From Hyphomicrobiaceae bacterium (lineage in GTDB: Bacteria > Pseudomonadota > Alphaproteobacteria > Rhizobiales > Xanthobacteraceae), in NCBI GenBank assembly GCA_021324465.1, contig JAJPJB010000069.1:1-64000 (forward strand): DNA of 64,000 nt, written 5' to 3'. A model generated the notes under the pieces. The model had not been told where the DNA came from. It made no database searches and saw only the letters and a list, made by a program, of their open reading frames with translations. Shown here in pieces: positions 45,588-53,979 of this stretch. The position numbers and the translations under genes are program-made. Numbering within the stretch: position 1 is the stretch's first letter; every line of letters starts with the position of its first letter.

Positions 45588-46376
45588 TCAAAACTCCGCC
45601 ACTGCGTGAATCAGCCGCTCGATGTCTTCCGGCCGTGACAGGCGGTGGTCGCCGTCCTTGATCAAAGTCAGCACCACGTCGTCGCTGGCGAGCCGGGCGG
45701 CCAGAGCTTTGGCGTGCTGCCACGGCACATCGGGGTCTTCGACGCCTTGCAGAATGCGTACCGGGCAGCCGGTCTCGATCATGCCGCCAAACAGGAGATG
45801 GTTGCGGCCTTCTTCGATCAGTTCGCGGGTCACCAGATAAGGCTCGGGCGAGTATTGCGATGGCCGCGCCCATACGCCTTTTTCGGCAAGTTCGCGCTTG
45901 ATTTCGGGCGTAAAGCGCTTCCACATCAGTTCCTCGGTGAAGTCGACCGCCGGCGCGACCAGTACCACGCCGGCGACATTGGTCGGCGCCGCAGTCTCCT
46001 CCGCGGCCTTGCGGCGGCGCAATTCGCGGATCAGGAGAAGCGCCAGCCAGCCGCCCATTGACGAGCCGACGAGTATCTGCGGTCCGCGGCAGAAGGCGTC
46101 GAACACCGCGAGGGTTTCGCCAAGCCAGCGGCCGATTGTGCCCTCGGTGAAGGCGCCTTCCGATTCGCCGTGGCCAGAATAATCGAAGCGAAGGCAAGCC
46201 CGGCCATGCGCCGCCGCCCAATCGGCAAGCGCCTGCGCCTTGGTGCCCTTCATGTCGGATTTGTAGCCGCCCAGCCAGAACAGGCCCGGTGGGCCGCCGG
46301 CGGTTTCGCGCACGGCAATGCCGCGGCGGTCCGCGCCTTCACCAATATGAAGGAATTTCAGGCCATTATCACTCAT
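45588..46376 (-). CDS. Alpha/beta hydrolase (ABHD10-like thioesterase/carboxylesterase)
   Basis: A 262-residue alpha/beta hydrolase. GLFWLGGYKSDMKGTKAQALADWAAAHGRACLRFDYSGHGESEG holds the oxyanion region and the SGHGES motif (about residues 33-76). ILVGSSMGGWLALL is the nucleophile elbow with Ser (about 101). The Asp is probably in ILQGVEDPDVPW and the His in LIKDGDHRLSRPEDIERL. It resembles the ABHD10 palmitoyl-protein thioesterase group; the bacterial substrate is unknown. ATG 46376 is chosen because the family starts just before LKFLHIGEG. Confidence 0.88.
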   Translation of the reverse strand: MSDNGLKFLHIGEGADRRGIAVRETAGGPPGLFWLGGYKSDMKGTKAQALADWAAAHGRACLRFDYSGHGESEGAFTEGTIGRWLGETLAVFDAFCRGPQILVGSSMGGWLALLLIRELRRRKAAEETAAPTNVAGVVLVAPAVDFTEELMWKRFTPEIKRELAEKGVWARPSQYSPEPYLVTRELIEEGRNHLLFGGMIETGCPVRILQGVEDPDVPWQHAKALAARLASDDVVLTLIKDGDHRLSRPEDIERLIHAVAEF

Positions 46377-46482
46377 TACGGCTTCGCTTGAGGTCGTGAC
46401 TGGCAGGTCAGGGTGACGGAACATAAATCATAACGTGCGTGTTATCCCGCCTGCTTTAGCCGCAACAAAATGCGCATTGGCG

Positions 46483-46516
46483 TTGACTTGAAGCGAAAAA
46501 CTCCCGATTCTCTATG
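46483..46516 (+). promoter_or_regulatory. Candidate infC promoter
   Basis: TTGACT at 46483-46488 is a good -35 match. The best downstream -10-like bases are GATTCT or ATTCTC at a spacing of 17-18; TCTATG is further away. It lies about 150 bases before the infC start, so the mRNA would have a long leader. The -10 is weak, hence low confidence. Confidence 0.3.
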
Positions 46517-46634
46517 TTCGCCTCGACCATCGTCCGATAAGAGCCCATCGTATCGCGCGATGTCGATGTTGGTGTGCCTTGAAGTCCGCCTAAGCTAAAA
46601 CCACGCGTCGCAACCACCGAAGGAGACAATACCC

Positions 46635-47174
46635 ATTCGTCGCCCGATTAGAGCCGCGCAGCCCAGTCCGAAGGAAGGGCCGCGCATCAACGAGGAGATC
46701 CGCGTCCGCGAGGTCCAACTCATCGACAAAGACGGCGCCAATAAGGGCGTCACCGACATCAACGCAGCGCTTGCCATGGCGCAAGAGGCTGGCCTCGATC
46801 TGGTCGAGATCGCACCAAACTCGGTTCCGCCGGTCTGCAAAATTCTCGATTTTGGCAAATACAAATATCAGGCCCAGAAGAAAGCCGCCGAGGCGCGCAA
46901 GAAGCAGAAGGTTGTCGAGATCAAGGAGATCAAACTCCGGCCGATGATCGACGATCACGACTACGATGTGAAAATGCGCTCGATCCAGCGGTTTTTCGAG
47001 GAAGGTGACAAGGTCAAAGTGACCTTGCGGTTCCGCGGCCGCGAAATGGCGCATCAGGAGCTCGGCTATAAGCTCCTCGACCGGGTCAAGGGCGATACGG
47101 CCAAGATCGCCAAGATCGAGCAGGAGCCCCGTTTCGAGGGCCGTCAGGTCGTCATGGTGCTGGCGCCGCGCTGA
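46635..47174 (+). CDS. infC: Translation initiation factor IF-3, AUU start codon
   Basis: A 179-residue IF-3. The protein begins at ATT (46635-46637), the rare start used by infC in most bacteria: AAGGAGA lies eight to ten bases upstream, and the frame ([38 protein letters not shown]) supplies the N-terminal domain that would be lost from the first ATG (46776). The C-terminal domain [48 protein letters not shown] follows. IF-3 rejects non-AUG starts, so AUU gives autoregulation. It is unlinked from rpmI here by one intervening gene. Confidence 0.95.
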   Translation: MRRPIRAAQPSPKEGPRINEEIRVREVQLIDKDGANKGVTDINAALAMAQEAGLDLVEIAPNSVPPVCKILDFGKYKYQAQKKAAEARKKQKVVEIKEIKLRPMIDDHDYDVKMRSIQRFFEEGDKVKVTLRFRGREMAHQELGYKLLDRVKGDTAKIAKIEQEPRFEGRQVVMVLAPR

Positions 47175-47361
47175 GCGGCGCCGTCACGGCGTCGCCGCGC
47201 GGAACCGGCTCCGGCCGCTTGCGTCCCGCCTGACGGGAATCTGCAACGCCGCCCGGCGACGAGGGTCGGAAAGAATAGACATCGAGTCGGGGAGGCGCGT
47301 GCGTGCCTGCCCCTCTGCTCGTTGGCAAGTCTTCGTAACTCATCAATGGGAGGAAACGAGC

Positions 47362-47655
47362 ATGCCGACATTCATCCTCGCAATGAACTGGACCGATCAG
47401 GGAATTCGCACCGTCAAGGACTGGCCCAAGCGCAACGCCGCGGCGCGTGAGCTCGGCAAAAAACTCAACGTCGACATCAAGCAGGTTTTCTTGACATCCG
47501 GAGAATCGGATGTCTTGGCTATCGTGGAAGCGCCCGGCGACGACAATGTCGCCAAGTTCTGCATGGCGATCGGCGGGCATGGAAACGTCCGCACCCGGAC
47601 GATGCGCGCCTGGTCCGAGGCCGAACTGGTAAAAATGGTGGGTGAGCTGCCGTAG
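47362..47655 (+). CDS. GYD domain protein
   Basis: A 97-residue ferredoxin-like-fold protein. MPTFILAMNWTDQGIRTVKDWPKRNAAARELGKKLNVDIKQVFLTSGESDVLAIVEAPGDDNVAKFCMAIGGHGNVRTRTMRAW matches the GYD family (PF08734 type). TSGESDVLAIVEAPGDD replaces the eponymous Gly-Tyr-Asp with Glu-Ser-Asp. Function unknown. ATG 47362 has GGGAGGAAA upstream. It stands between infC and rpmI, which are adjacent in many bacteria. Confidence 0.88.
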   Translation: MPTFILAMNWTDQGIRTVKDWPKRNAAARELGKKLNVDIKQVFLTSGESDVLAIVEAPGDDNVAKFCMAIGGHGNVRTRTMRAWSEAELVKMVGELP

Positions 47656-47845
47656 GTCGGTGGACCGGATTTCGGTCGGGTTTTGCCTTGCCGCGCGCGA
47701 CCTGTGTGGGCGGCACACCAGACATTTGCCAATTGCGGCAAGCTCTGCCATAACCGCGCCCTTCCCGCCGCCCGGCTGATTCAGGGCTGCCGTGGCGGCG
47801 AGGTGCTCATTAGCGATCATAAACGGTCGCCGGCGTTGCCCTCGG

Positions 47846-47866
47846 CCTTTCGCGCAAGCGAAAAGG
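47846..47866 (+). promoter_or_regulatory. Leader hairpin ahead of rpmI-rplT
   Basis: CCTTTCGC-GCAA-GCGAAAAGG forms a GNRA-capped hairpin about 40 bases before rpmI in a 249-base leader. Ribosomal protein L20 represses rpmI-rplT by binding leader structures in several bacteria; whether this hairpin has that role is a guess. Confidence 0.3.
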
Positions 47867-47904
47867 GGTCGAGCGGGGCAGCGTGTATCTTTAAGGAGAG
47901 CCAA

Positions 47905-48105
47905 ATGCCCAAGATCAAGACCAAGTCGGGCGCGAAAAAGCGCTTCAAGGTGACGGGGTCCGGAAAGGTCCTCTATCAGCAATCGCGCAAGCGCCACGGC
48001 ATGATCAAGCGCACCAAGAAGCAGATCCGCCAGTTGCGCGGCACCAACGTGCTGTTCAAGACCGACGGCGACAACGTCAAGAAATACTTTCTGCCGAACG
48101 GCTGA
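47905..48105 (+). CDS. rpmI: 50S ribosomal protein L35
   Basis: A 66-residue basic protein, [51 protein letters not shown], the full L35 pattern. AAGGAGAG lies six to seven bases before the ATG. It is followed after 61 bases by rplT in the usual pair. Confidence 0.98.
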   Translation: MPKIKTKSGAKKRFKVTGSGKVLYQQSRKRHGMIKRTKKQIRQLRGTNVLFKTDGDNVKKYFLPNG

Positions 48106-48166
48106 AAGGGGCCGCGCCAGCAGCCCTTAAGCGTTTGCAGATATTCTTCCGCACAGGAGATCAGTC

Positions 48167-48523
48167 ATGGCTCGCGTCAAACGCGGCGTCACCGCTCATG
48201 CCAAGCACAAGAAAGTGCTCAAAGCCGCCAAAGGCTATTACGGCCGGCGCAAGAACACGATCCGCATCGCCAAACAGGCGGTCGAGAAGGCCAATCAATA
48301 TGCCTATCGCGATCGCAAGCGCCGCAAGCGTACCTTCCGCGCGCTCTGGATCCAGCGTCTCAATGCGGCAGTGCGTCCCTTCGGCCTCAATTACAGCCGC
48401 TTCATCGCTGGCCTCGACAAAGCCGGCATCACGGTCGATCGCAAGGTGCTTTCCGACCTCGCGATCCGGGAGCCGGCTGCGTTCGAAGCCATCGTAGGGC
48501 AAGCGAAGTCGGCGCTGGCGTAA
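48167..48523 (+). CDS. rplT: 50S ribosomal protein L20
   Basis: A 118-residue protein: [80 protein letters not shown] is canonical L20. It is essential for early 50S assembly and in many bacteria represses its own operon. Standard length and placement after rpmI. Confidence 0.98.
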   Translation: MARVKRGVTAHAKHKKVLKAAKGYYGRRKNTIRIAKQAVEKANQYAYRDRKRRKRTFRALWIQRLNAAVRPFGLNYSRFIAGLDKAGITVDRKVLSDLAIREPAAFEAIVGQAKSALA

Positions 48524-48613
48524 AGGAGGAGGGACGACGGACGGCAGACGACAGATGACGGCGTCCCGTGATCTTCCGTCCTCTGTCCTCTGCTGTCCGC
48601 CGTCCGGCAGGCC

Positions 48614-49114
48614 ATGATCGACCGGGCTTATGTGCAGCGCATGGCGCGCTACAATCGCTGGCAGAATCTGAATCTCTACAGCGTAGCCGACCAGCTCTCC
48701 GCAGAGGAGCGTCAGCGCGAGCGCGGCGCCTTCTTCGGCTCCATTCAAAAGACGCTGAGCCACTTGTTGTGGGGCGATCGGACCTGGATGAGCCGTTTCG
48801 GCGACATGCCGAAGCCGCCCGGCGGGATTGCGGAATCCGTCACGCTCTATGCGGACTGGGAGAACCTGAAGTTCGAGCGGGCCGCCTTCGATGAGAAAAT
48901 CATCGCTTGGGCGGATACGGTCGATAACGCCTGGCTCGCTGGCGAGATGACCTATTTTTCCGGCGCTACCAAGCGCGAATGGACGCGGCCGCGCTGGATG
49001 CTGGTCACGCATATGTTCAATCATCAAACCCATCATCGGGGTCAGGTGCATTGCATGTTGACCCAGGCCGGCGGCAAGCCCTCCGACACCGACCTGCCGT
49101 TCATGCCGGATTGA
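48614..49114 (+). CDS. DinB-family metal-dependent protein
   Basis: A 166-residue four-helix-bundle protein. MIDRAYVQRMARYNRWQNLNLYSVADQLSAEER opens the family. The three metal-binding His are likely in KTLSHLLWGDRTWMSRF (about residue 53) and MFNHQTHHRGQVHCMLTQAG (about 136-144). DinB/YfiT proteins are thiol-S-transferase-like enzymes; the substrate is unknown. It is inserted between rplT and pheS and ends three bases before the pheS ATG, so it is transcribed with pheST. A 90-base low-complexity spacer separates it from rplT. Confidence 0.92.
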   Translation: MIDRAYVQRMARYNRWQNLNLYSVADQLSAEERQRERGAFFGSIQKTLSHLLWGDRTWMSRFGDMPKPPGGIAESVTLYADWENLKFERAAFDEKIIAWADTVDNAWLAGEMTYFSGATKREWTRPRWMLVTHMFNHQTHHRGQVHCMLTQAGGKPSDTDLPFMPD

Positions 49115-49117
49115 CGC

Positions 49118-50200
49118 ATGTTGGATATCGCACAGCTCGAACGACAGATCTTAAGCGACGTCGAGCGCGCTCAGGATGAGAGCGCTCTTGAGGCGGTGCG
49201 CATCGCCGCTTTGGGCAAGAGCGGTTCCGTCACTGCGCTCCTCAAAACGCTCGGTGCGCTGACGCCCGAGGAGCGCAAGCGTCGCGGGCCGCTGATCAAT
49301 GGGCTCAAGGACAGGGTCAATTCAGCGCTTTCGGCGCGCCGGGAAGCATTTAAGCAGGCCGCCTTGCAGGCTCGCCTCAATACCGAGTCCATCGACGTCA
49401 CCTTGCCGGTGCGCGAAGCGCCGTTCGAGATCGGTCGAGTGCATCCGATTACGCAGGTCACCGACGAGCTCACGGCGATTTTTGCCGATATGGGCTTTGC
49501 CGTCGCCGAAGGGCCCGACATCGAGACCGACGATTACAATTTCACCAAACTCAATTTCCCGGAGGATCATCCGGCGCGGGATATGCACGACACGTTCTTC
49601 TTCCACCCGAAGCCGGACGGCTCGCGCCTATTGTTGCGCACGCATACCTCGCCGGTGCAGGTACGCACCATGCTGACACAGAAGCCGCCGATTCGCGTCA
49701 TCATCCCGGGCCGCACTTACCGCTGCGACTCCGACCAGACCCATACGCCGATGTTCCATCAGGTCGAAGGCCTAGTCATCGACAGGAAATCGCATCTCGG
49801 TCATCTGAAATGGATTTTGCAGGAATTCTGCAAGGCCTTTTTCGAGGTCGACAAGGTCGGCATGCGCTTTCGGCCGTCGTTCTTTCCGTTCACCGAGCCG
49901 TCGCTCGAAGTCGATATCCAATGCCGACGCGACAAAGGCGACATCCGTTTCGGCGAAGGCGACGATTGGCTGGAAATTTTGGGCTGCGGCATGGTGCATC
50001 CCAATGTCCTGAAGAATTGCGGGCTCGATCCGGACGAGTTTCAGGGCTTTGCCTGGGGGATGGGCATCGACCGCATTGCCATGCTCAAATACGGAATGTC
50101 TGACCTGCGCGCCTTTTTCGAAGCCGACATTCGCTGGCTGTCGCATTACGGCTTCCGGCCGCTCGATTTCCCGACACTTGCCGGCGGACTGTCTCCGTGA
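49118..50200 (+). CDS. pheS: Phenylalanyl-tRNA synthetase alpha subunit
   Basis: A 360-residue class II synthetase subunit. The N-terminal coiled coil binds tRNA (residues about 1-95). Catalytic motifs are [11 protein letters not shown] (after motif 1), [44 protein letters not shown] (motif 2), and [17 protein letters not shown] (motif 3). Its TGA overlaps the GTG start of the following membrane protein (50197-50200). Confidence 0.98.
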   Translation: MLDIAQLERQILSDVERAQDESALEAVRIAALGKSGSVTALLKTLGALTPEERKRRGPLINGLKDRVNSALSARREAFKQAALQARLNTESIDVTLPVREAPFEIGRVHPITQVTDELTAIFADMGFAVAEGPDIETDDYNFTKLNFPEDHPARDMHDTFFFHPKPDGSRLLLRTHTSPVQVRTMLTQKPPIRVIIPGRTYRCDSDQTHTPMFHQVEGLVIDRKSHLGHLKWILQEFCKAFFEVDKVGMRFRPSFFPFTEPSLEVDIQCRRDKGDIRFGEGDDWLEILGCGMVHPNVLKNCGLDPDEFQGFAWGMGIDRIAMLKYGMSDLRAFFEADIRWLSHYGFRPLDFPTLAGGLSP

Positions 50201-50712
50201 TCACGGATGCTGTGCCCATGATCAGGATGACAATCCAAAGTTTTGATCGGTTTTTGCGCCGGACAATGACGCGCGGCTGGACGGCCGGTCGCATCCAGTG
50301 TGAAACCGAGCTGCTCGCCGTCGACCGCGACGGCACTTTCGGTCCCGATCCGGTCAGCCGCAGTTTCCAGATTCTGGATAACGAGGCCGGCAACCTTCTT
50401 ACGCATACATCGATGATGATTGCTGCGCTCGGCGTCTCGGCGCCGGTCGTCGCCGACAATCATTTCGAGCAGGGTGTGATCGTCATCGCGATCATGCTGT
50501 TTCCGCTCGTGGTGCTCGGCTGCTTGCGTTGTCTGTCAATGTTCGATCGTGACTACAAGCGCCCGCTGCAGGCGGCGGCGCAGGAAGACCTCATTATCAG
50601 GCGCGAGCTGTTCCAAGGGAACAATCACGGCGCCATTTTTCTGGCTGCCTTGGCCTTCGTCAGCCTGCCGCTCCTTTATCTCTACGTCCCTGACAAAGGT
50701 GCCGGCCCATGA
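50197..50712 (+). CDS. 171-residue membrane protein translated between pheS and pheT
   Basis: A GTG-started frame overlapping the pheS stop by four bases (GTGA) and overlapping the pheT start by four (ATGA at 50709). The soluble N-terminal half (about residues 1-85) includes [66 protein letters not shown]. Helices lie at about 93-113 ([21 protein letters not shown]) and about 145-163 ([20 protein letters not shown]). I do not recognise a named family. The tight overlaps at both ends indicate real, coupled translation with the two synthetase subunits. Confidence 0.75.
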   Translation: MITDAVPMIRMTIQSFDRFLRRTMTRGWTAGRIQCETELLAVDRDGTFGPDPVSRSFQILDNEAGNLLTHTSMMIAALGVSAPVVADNHFEQGVIVIAIMLFPLVVLGCLRCLSMFDRDYKRPLQAAAQEDLIIRRELFQGNNHGAIFLAALAFVSLPLLYLYVPDKGAGP

Positions 50713-53129
50713 TGAAGTTCACCTTCGGCTGGCTGAAGGAGCACCTCGAGACCGATCAGCCGGTCGAGGTGATCGCCGACAAGCTCACCATGATCGGACT
50801 CGAGGTCGAGCGCATCGAGGACAAAGGCAAGCTGCTGGAGCCTTTTGTCATCGCCAAAGTGGTCGAAGCCAGGCAGCATCCCAATGCCGATCGGCTGCGC
50901 GTTTGCATGGTGGATACCGGTGACGGCAAGCCAATTCAGGTCGTCTGCGGTGCGCCGAATGCGCGGACCGGCATGACGGGCGTGTTTGCGCCGCCGGGCG
51001 CCTTTATCCCGGGCAAGAACATCACTCTCGGCGTGGGCAAGATCCGCGATGTCGAGAGCCGCGGCATGCTGGTGTCGGGCTTCGAGCTGCAAATCTCCGG
51101 CGATCACGACGGCATCATCGAATTGCCGGAGGACGCTCCTATCGGGGAAAGCTACGCGCAATGGGCGAGGCTCGGCGATCCGGTGATCGAGATCAATCTG
51201 ACACCAAATCGGCCGGATTGCACCGGCGTGCACGGCATCGCCCGCGATCTCGCCGCCGCCGACATGGGCAAGTTCAAAGACCCGACGATCAAGCCGATAA
51301 AAGGCGAGTTTCCCTGTCCAGTAAGGGTGCGTCTCGATTTCGGCACGACGCCGCCATTATGTCCTGCTTTCGCTCTGCGGCTGGTGCGCGGCGTGAAGAA
51401 CGGCCCGTCGCCGGAATGGCTGCAAAAGCGGCTGACGGCAATTGGGCTGCGACCGATCAATGCGCTGGTCGATATCACCAATTTTGTCACCTATGATCGC
51501 GGTCGGCCGCTGCATGTGTTCGACGCCCGCAAAGTCCGCGGCAATCTCACCGTACGCCGTGCCCGCGCCGGCGAAACGCTCCTGGCGCTTGATGGCCGCA
51601 ACTACACGCTCGACGACACGATCTGTGTCATTGCCGATGACGAGGGCGTGGAATCGCTCGCCGGCATCATGGGCGGCGAGAAGACTGGCTGCGATGAGAC
51701 GACAACCGATGTGCTGATCGAGTCGGCGCTGTGGGTGCCGGTCAATATCGCGCAGACCGGGCGTAGGCTCGGCATCAATTCCGATGCGCGCTATCGCTTC
51801 GAGCGCGGTGTCGACCCCGCCTTCATGCTGCCAGGGCTGGAACTGGCAACCGGGATGGTGCTCGATTTGTGCGGCGGCACGCCGTCGGAGGTGACGGTCG
51901 CGGGCAGCGCCGAGCCGCCTGAGCGCGTCATCGACTTTCCGCTGTCCGAGCTCGAGCGACTCGCCGGCCTCGATGTGTCGCTCCCCGACATCCGGCGCGT
52001 GCTTAATCATCTCGGCTTTTTCGTCGCCGGCCAGGGCGAGCGCGTGAAAGTCGCCGTGCCGTCATGGCGACCGGATGTGCAGGGCAGGGCCGACATCGTC
52101 GAAGAGGTGGTGCGCATCCTTGGGCTCGATCGCGTGCCGGCGACGCCGTTCGATCGCGGCGAGGCGCCGCGCAAGCCGGTGCTTACTCCGATTCAGGTGC
52201 GCACGCGCAAGGCCAAGCGCGCGCTCGCCGCGCGCAATCTGGTCGAAGCGGTGACGTGGTCGTTTATTTCCAAGCGACAGGCCGAATTGTTCGGCGGCGG
52301 CAAGCCTGAACTCGCACTTGCCAATCCCATTGCCGCAGAACTGTCCGACATGCGGCCGAGCCTCGTTCCCGGCCTGGTGGCGGCGGCGCGCCGCAATGCC
52401 GATCGCGGCTTTCCCGATATTGGCCTGTTCGAGGTTGGGCAAATATTCCGTGGCGACCGCCCCGAGGATCAGCTCACTGCGGCTGCCGGCGTGCGGCGTG
52501 CTTTGGCCAAGCCTGCCGGTATCGGCCGGCACTGGTCGAAGCGGGACGGTGAGGTCGACGCCCTTGACGCCAAGACCGATGCGCTTGCGGTGCTCACGGC
52601 GTCCGGCGCGCCCGCGTCCGCGCTGCAAGTCGTAGCGGGCGGGCCGGCCTGGTTTCATCCCGGCCGTGCGGGAACGATTCAGATCGGCCCACAAAATGTG
52701 CTGGGGTTTTTCGGCGAGCTGCATCCAAGCGCACTCGAAGCGCTCGACGTCGAAGGTCCGCTCGTTGCCTTCGAGGTCATTCTCGATCGCATTCCCGAGC
52801 CGAAGGCGAAGCCCACTCGTGCCAAACCCGCCCTTGATCTCTCGCCGTTCCAGCCGGTCGAGCGCGACTTTGCCTTTGTCGTCGAGCGTGACGTCAAGGC
52901 CGCGGATATCGTGCGCGCCGCGCAAGGCGCCGATCGCAAGCTTATCACCGGCGTCAACGTGTTCGATCTGTATGAGGGCCCCGGCATCCCGCCCGGCAAG
53001 AAATCAATCGCCATCGCCGTCACCTTGCAGCCGCGCGAGAGGACAATGACCGATGCCGAGATCGAGGCGCTGGCGGCGAAAATCGTTGCGGAAGTCGGCA
53101 AGCGTACCGGCGGCGTGCTGCGCGCCTGA
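50709..53129 (+). CDS. pheT: Phenylalanyl-tRNA synthetase beta subunit
   Basis: An 806-residue beta subunit in the standard order: B1, then tRNA-binding EMAP-like B2 ([24 protein letters not shown]...[11 protein letters not shown]), B3/B4 editing domain ([46 protein letters not shown]), B5, catalytic-like B6/B7, and the C-terminal FDX-ACB anticodon-recognition domain ([26 protein letters not shown]). Length is typical. It is the last gene of the pheST run and is followed by a 284-base gap with a stress-promoter-like motif. Confidence 0.98.
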   Translation: MMKFTFGWLKEHLETDQPVEVIADKLTMIGLEVERIEDKGKLLEPFVIAKVVEARQHPNADRLRVCMVDTGDGKPIQVVCGAPNARTGMTGVFAPPGAFIPGKNITLGVGKIRDVESRGMLVSGFELQISGDHDGIIELPEDAPIGESYAQWARLGDPVIEINLTPNRPDCTGVHGIARDLAAADMGKFKDPTIKPIKGEFPCPVRVRLDFGTTPPLCPAFALRLVRGVKNGPSPEWLQKRLTAIGLRPINALVDITNFVTYDRGRPLHVFDARKVRGNLTVRRARAGETLLALDGRNYTLDDTICVIADDEGVESLAGIMGGEKTGCDETTTDVLIESALWVPVNIAQTGRRLGINSDARYRFERGVDPAFMLPGLELATGMVLDLCGGTPSEVTVAGSAEPPERVIDFPLSELERLAGLDVSLPDIRRVLNHLGFFVAGQGERVKVAVPSWRPDVQGRADIVEEVVRILGLDRVPATPFDRGEAPRKPVLTPIQVRTRKAKRALAARNLVEAVTWSFISKRQAELFGGGKPELALANPIAAELSDMRPSLVPGLVAAARRNADRGFPDIGLFEVGQIFRGDRPEDQLTAAAGVRRALAKPAGIGRHWSKRDGEVDALDAKTDALAVLTASGAPASALQVVAGGPAWFHPGRAGTIQIGPQNVLGFFGELHPSALEALDVEGPLVAFEVILDRIPEPKAKPTRAKPALDLSPFQPVERDFAFVVERDVKAADIVRAAQGADRKLITGVNVFDLYEGPGIPPGKKSIAIAVTLQPRERTMTDAEIEALAAKIVAEVGKRTGGVLRA

Positions 53130-53248
53130 TCGCAAGCCGCGCCTCCAGCTCAAACCATGCGCAAAGTTGCAGGGCTGAACGGCACTCGTCACAGCGGAGC
53201 AGCCGCACGCGCACTTGCGCCGCAGGCGTTTGAAAAACGCAGCATTGT

Positions 53249-53273
53249 GGAACCGATGCCTGGTTCTGCCGTT
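53249..53273 (+). promoter_or_regulatory. EcfG-type (general stress) promoter candidate for the TOMM cluster
   Basis: GGAAC (53249-53253), a 16-base spacer, then CGTT (53270-53273) matches the alphaproteobacterial EcfG/PhyR general-stress promoter consensus GGAAC-N16/17-CGTT exactly. Transcription would begin near 53280, giving a leader of about 134 bases before the precursor ATG. It is in the 284-base pheT-precursor gap, on the right strand. Confidence 0.5.
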
Positions 53274-53413
53274 GGATTCGGTCGAAAGGTAAAAATGTAT
53301 TGATGTCGTTCCCGATTCGTCGTTGCTTGCCTATTGGCTTGCGTGAAGCGTAAAATGATTTTGCGCTTCGAACAATTTGAGCAAACATACCCAACGGTAT
53401 GGGAGGACTCTCA

Positions 53414-53806
53414 ATGGCGCGCAGTAAGAAAGCGGCAAAACGAAGTCGCGGAAGCAAGGCCATACCGGTCGTTGGAATTGCCGGCGTGTCTTTCGCGATG
53501 GCCGGCGGCGCTTCGGCGTCGACCTCCGGAGCCGTGGCCGATGTAACGGCGCAAAACGCCTCACCTCAGCACCAGCTCTTTCTCGGCGAGGAAGAGATTT
53601 CCGATGTAAGCTTGTCGACCTTCTATGTGTTCGACAAGGAACACGCCGTGCCAGAGCAGAGTGGCGTAAAGACGGCCTGGTGGGGCTGCCGCTGCGGCGG
53701 ATGCCGGTGCGGTGGCTGCCGATGCGGCTGGCGACGCTGCTGGGGTTGCGGCTGTGGCGGTTGTGGCGGCTGTTGCTGGTCCTGGGGTCGTTGCGGCGCC
53801 TGCTAG
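53414..53806 (+). CDS. TOMM/LAP RiPP precursor peptide, Cys-rich core
   Basis: A 130-residue peptide. Residues 1-15 are Lys/Arg-rich, 16-35 hydrophobic and ending GGASAS, like a Sec signal peptide with an AxA site. Residues 59-76 (EEEISDVSLSTFYVFDKE) form an acidic/aromatic segment that probably binds the modifying enzyme. From W89-W90 to the end lies the core: 14 Cys among residues 92-130 in CxC, CGGC, CC and CxxC patterns with Arg, Gly and four more Trp after W90. Heterocyclisation of Cys to thiazoles is expected from the YcaO and SagB genes downstream. ATG 53414 has GGGAGGA seven bases upstream; an earlier in-frame ATG at 53399 lacks such a site. CxxC-repeat cores recall the heterocycloanthracin type of Bacillus, but the leader is different. 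Confidence 0.88.
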   Translation: MARSKKAAKRSRGSKAIPVVGIAGVSFAMAGGASASTSGAVADVTAQNASPQHQLFLGEEEISDVSLSTFYVFDKEHAVPEQSGVKTAWWGCRCGGCRCGGCRCGWRRCWGCGCGGCGGCCWSWGRCGAC

Positions 53807-53862
53807 GCGCGACAGCGCTCCGACGCTTGCGATTGAACTTGCGATTTGAGACAGGTTTTGAT

Positions 53863-53888
53863 GGGCCGGGCCTGACTTGACCCGGCCC
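53863..53888 (+). terminator. Hairpin between precursor and modification genes (attenuator candidate)
   Basis: GGGCCGGG (53863-53870) pairs perfectly with CCCGGCCC (53881-53888) over a ten-base loop. It is followed by AATCTGTGTTGTT, only weakly T-rich. Placed 57 bases after the precursor stop, it would let most transcripts end after the precursor while a fraction reads into the enzymes, the usual stoichiometry for RiPP operons. Confidence 0.6.
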
Positions 53889-53979
53889 AATCTGTGTTGT
53901 TCGCTGCGCTTATCTGCAGACAGTCGCGTGCGCGGTGCATGGGCGATGCTACCGCTCCAGCAGTAAACAGTTACCCGCG

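Noticed and set aside
46776-47174. infC starting at the first ATG
   Set aside because: It would remove the first 47 residues of the IF-3 N-terminal domain, which are clearly encoded upstream behind a good ribosome binding site and an AUU codon.
53687-53806. Cys-rich tail as a metallothionein or zinc-finger protein
   Set aside because: Spacing and Arg/Trp/Gly content could bind metal, but the adjacent YcaO fusion and SagB make azole formation the better explanation. It remains untested.
53680-53880. Alternative-frame ORF over the precursor core (LRRMPVRWLP...)
   Set aside because: It is the +1 frame of the repetitive TGC/GGC core and starts without a ribosome binding site.
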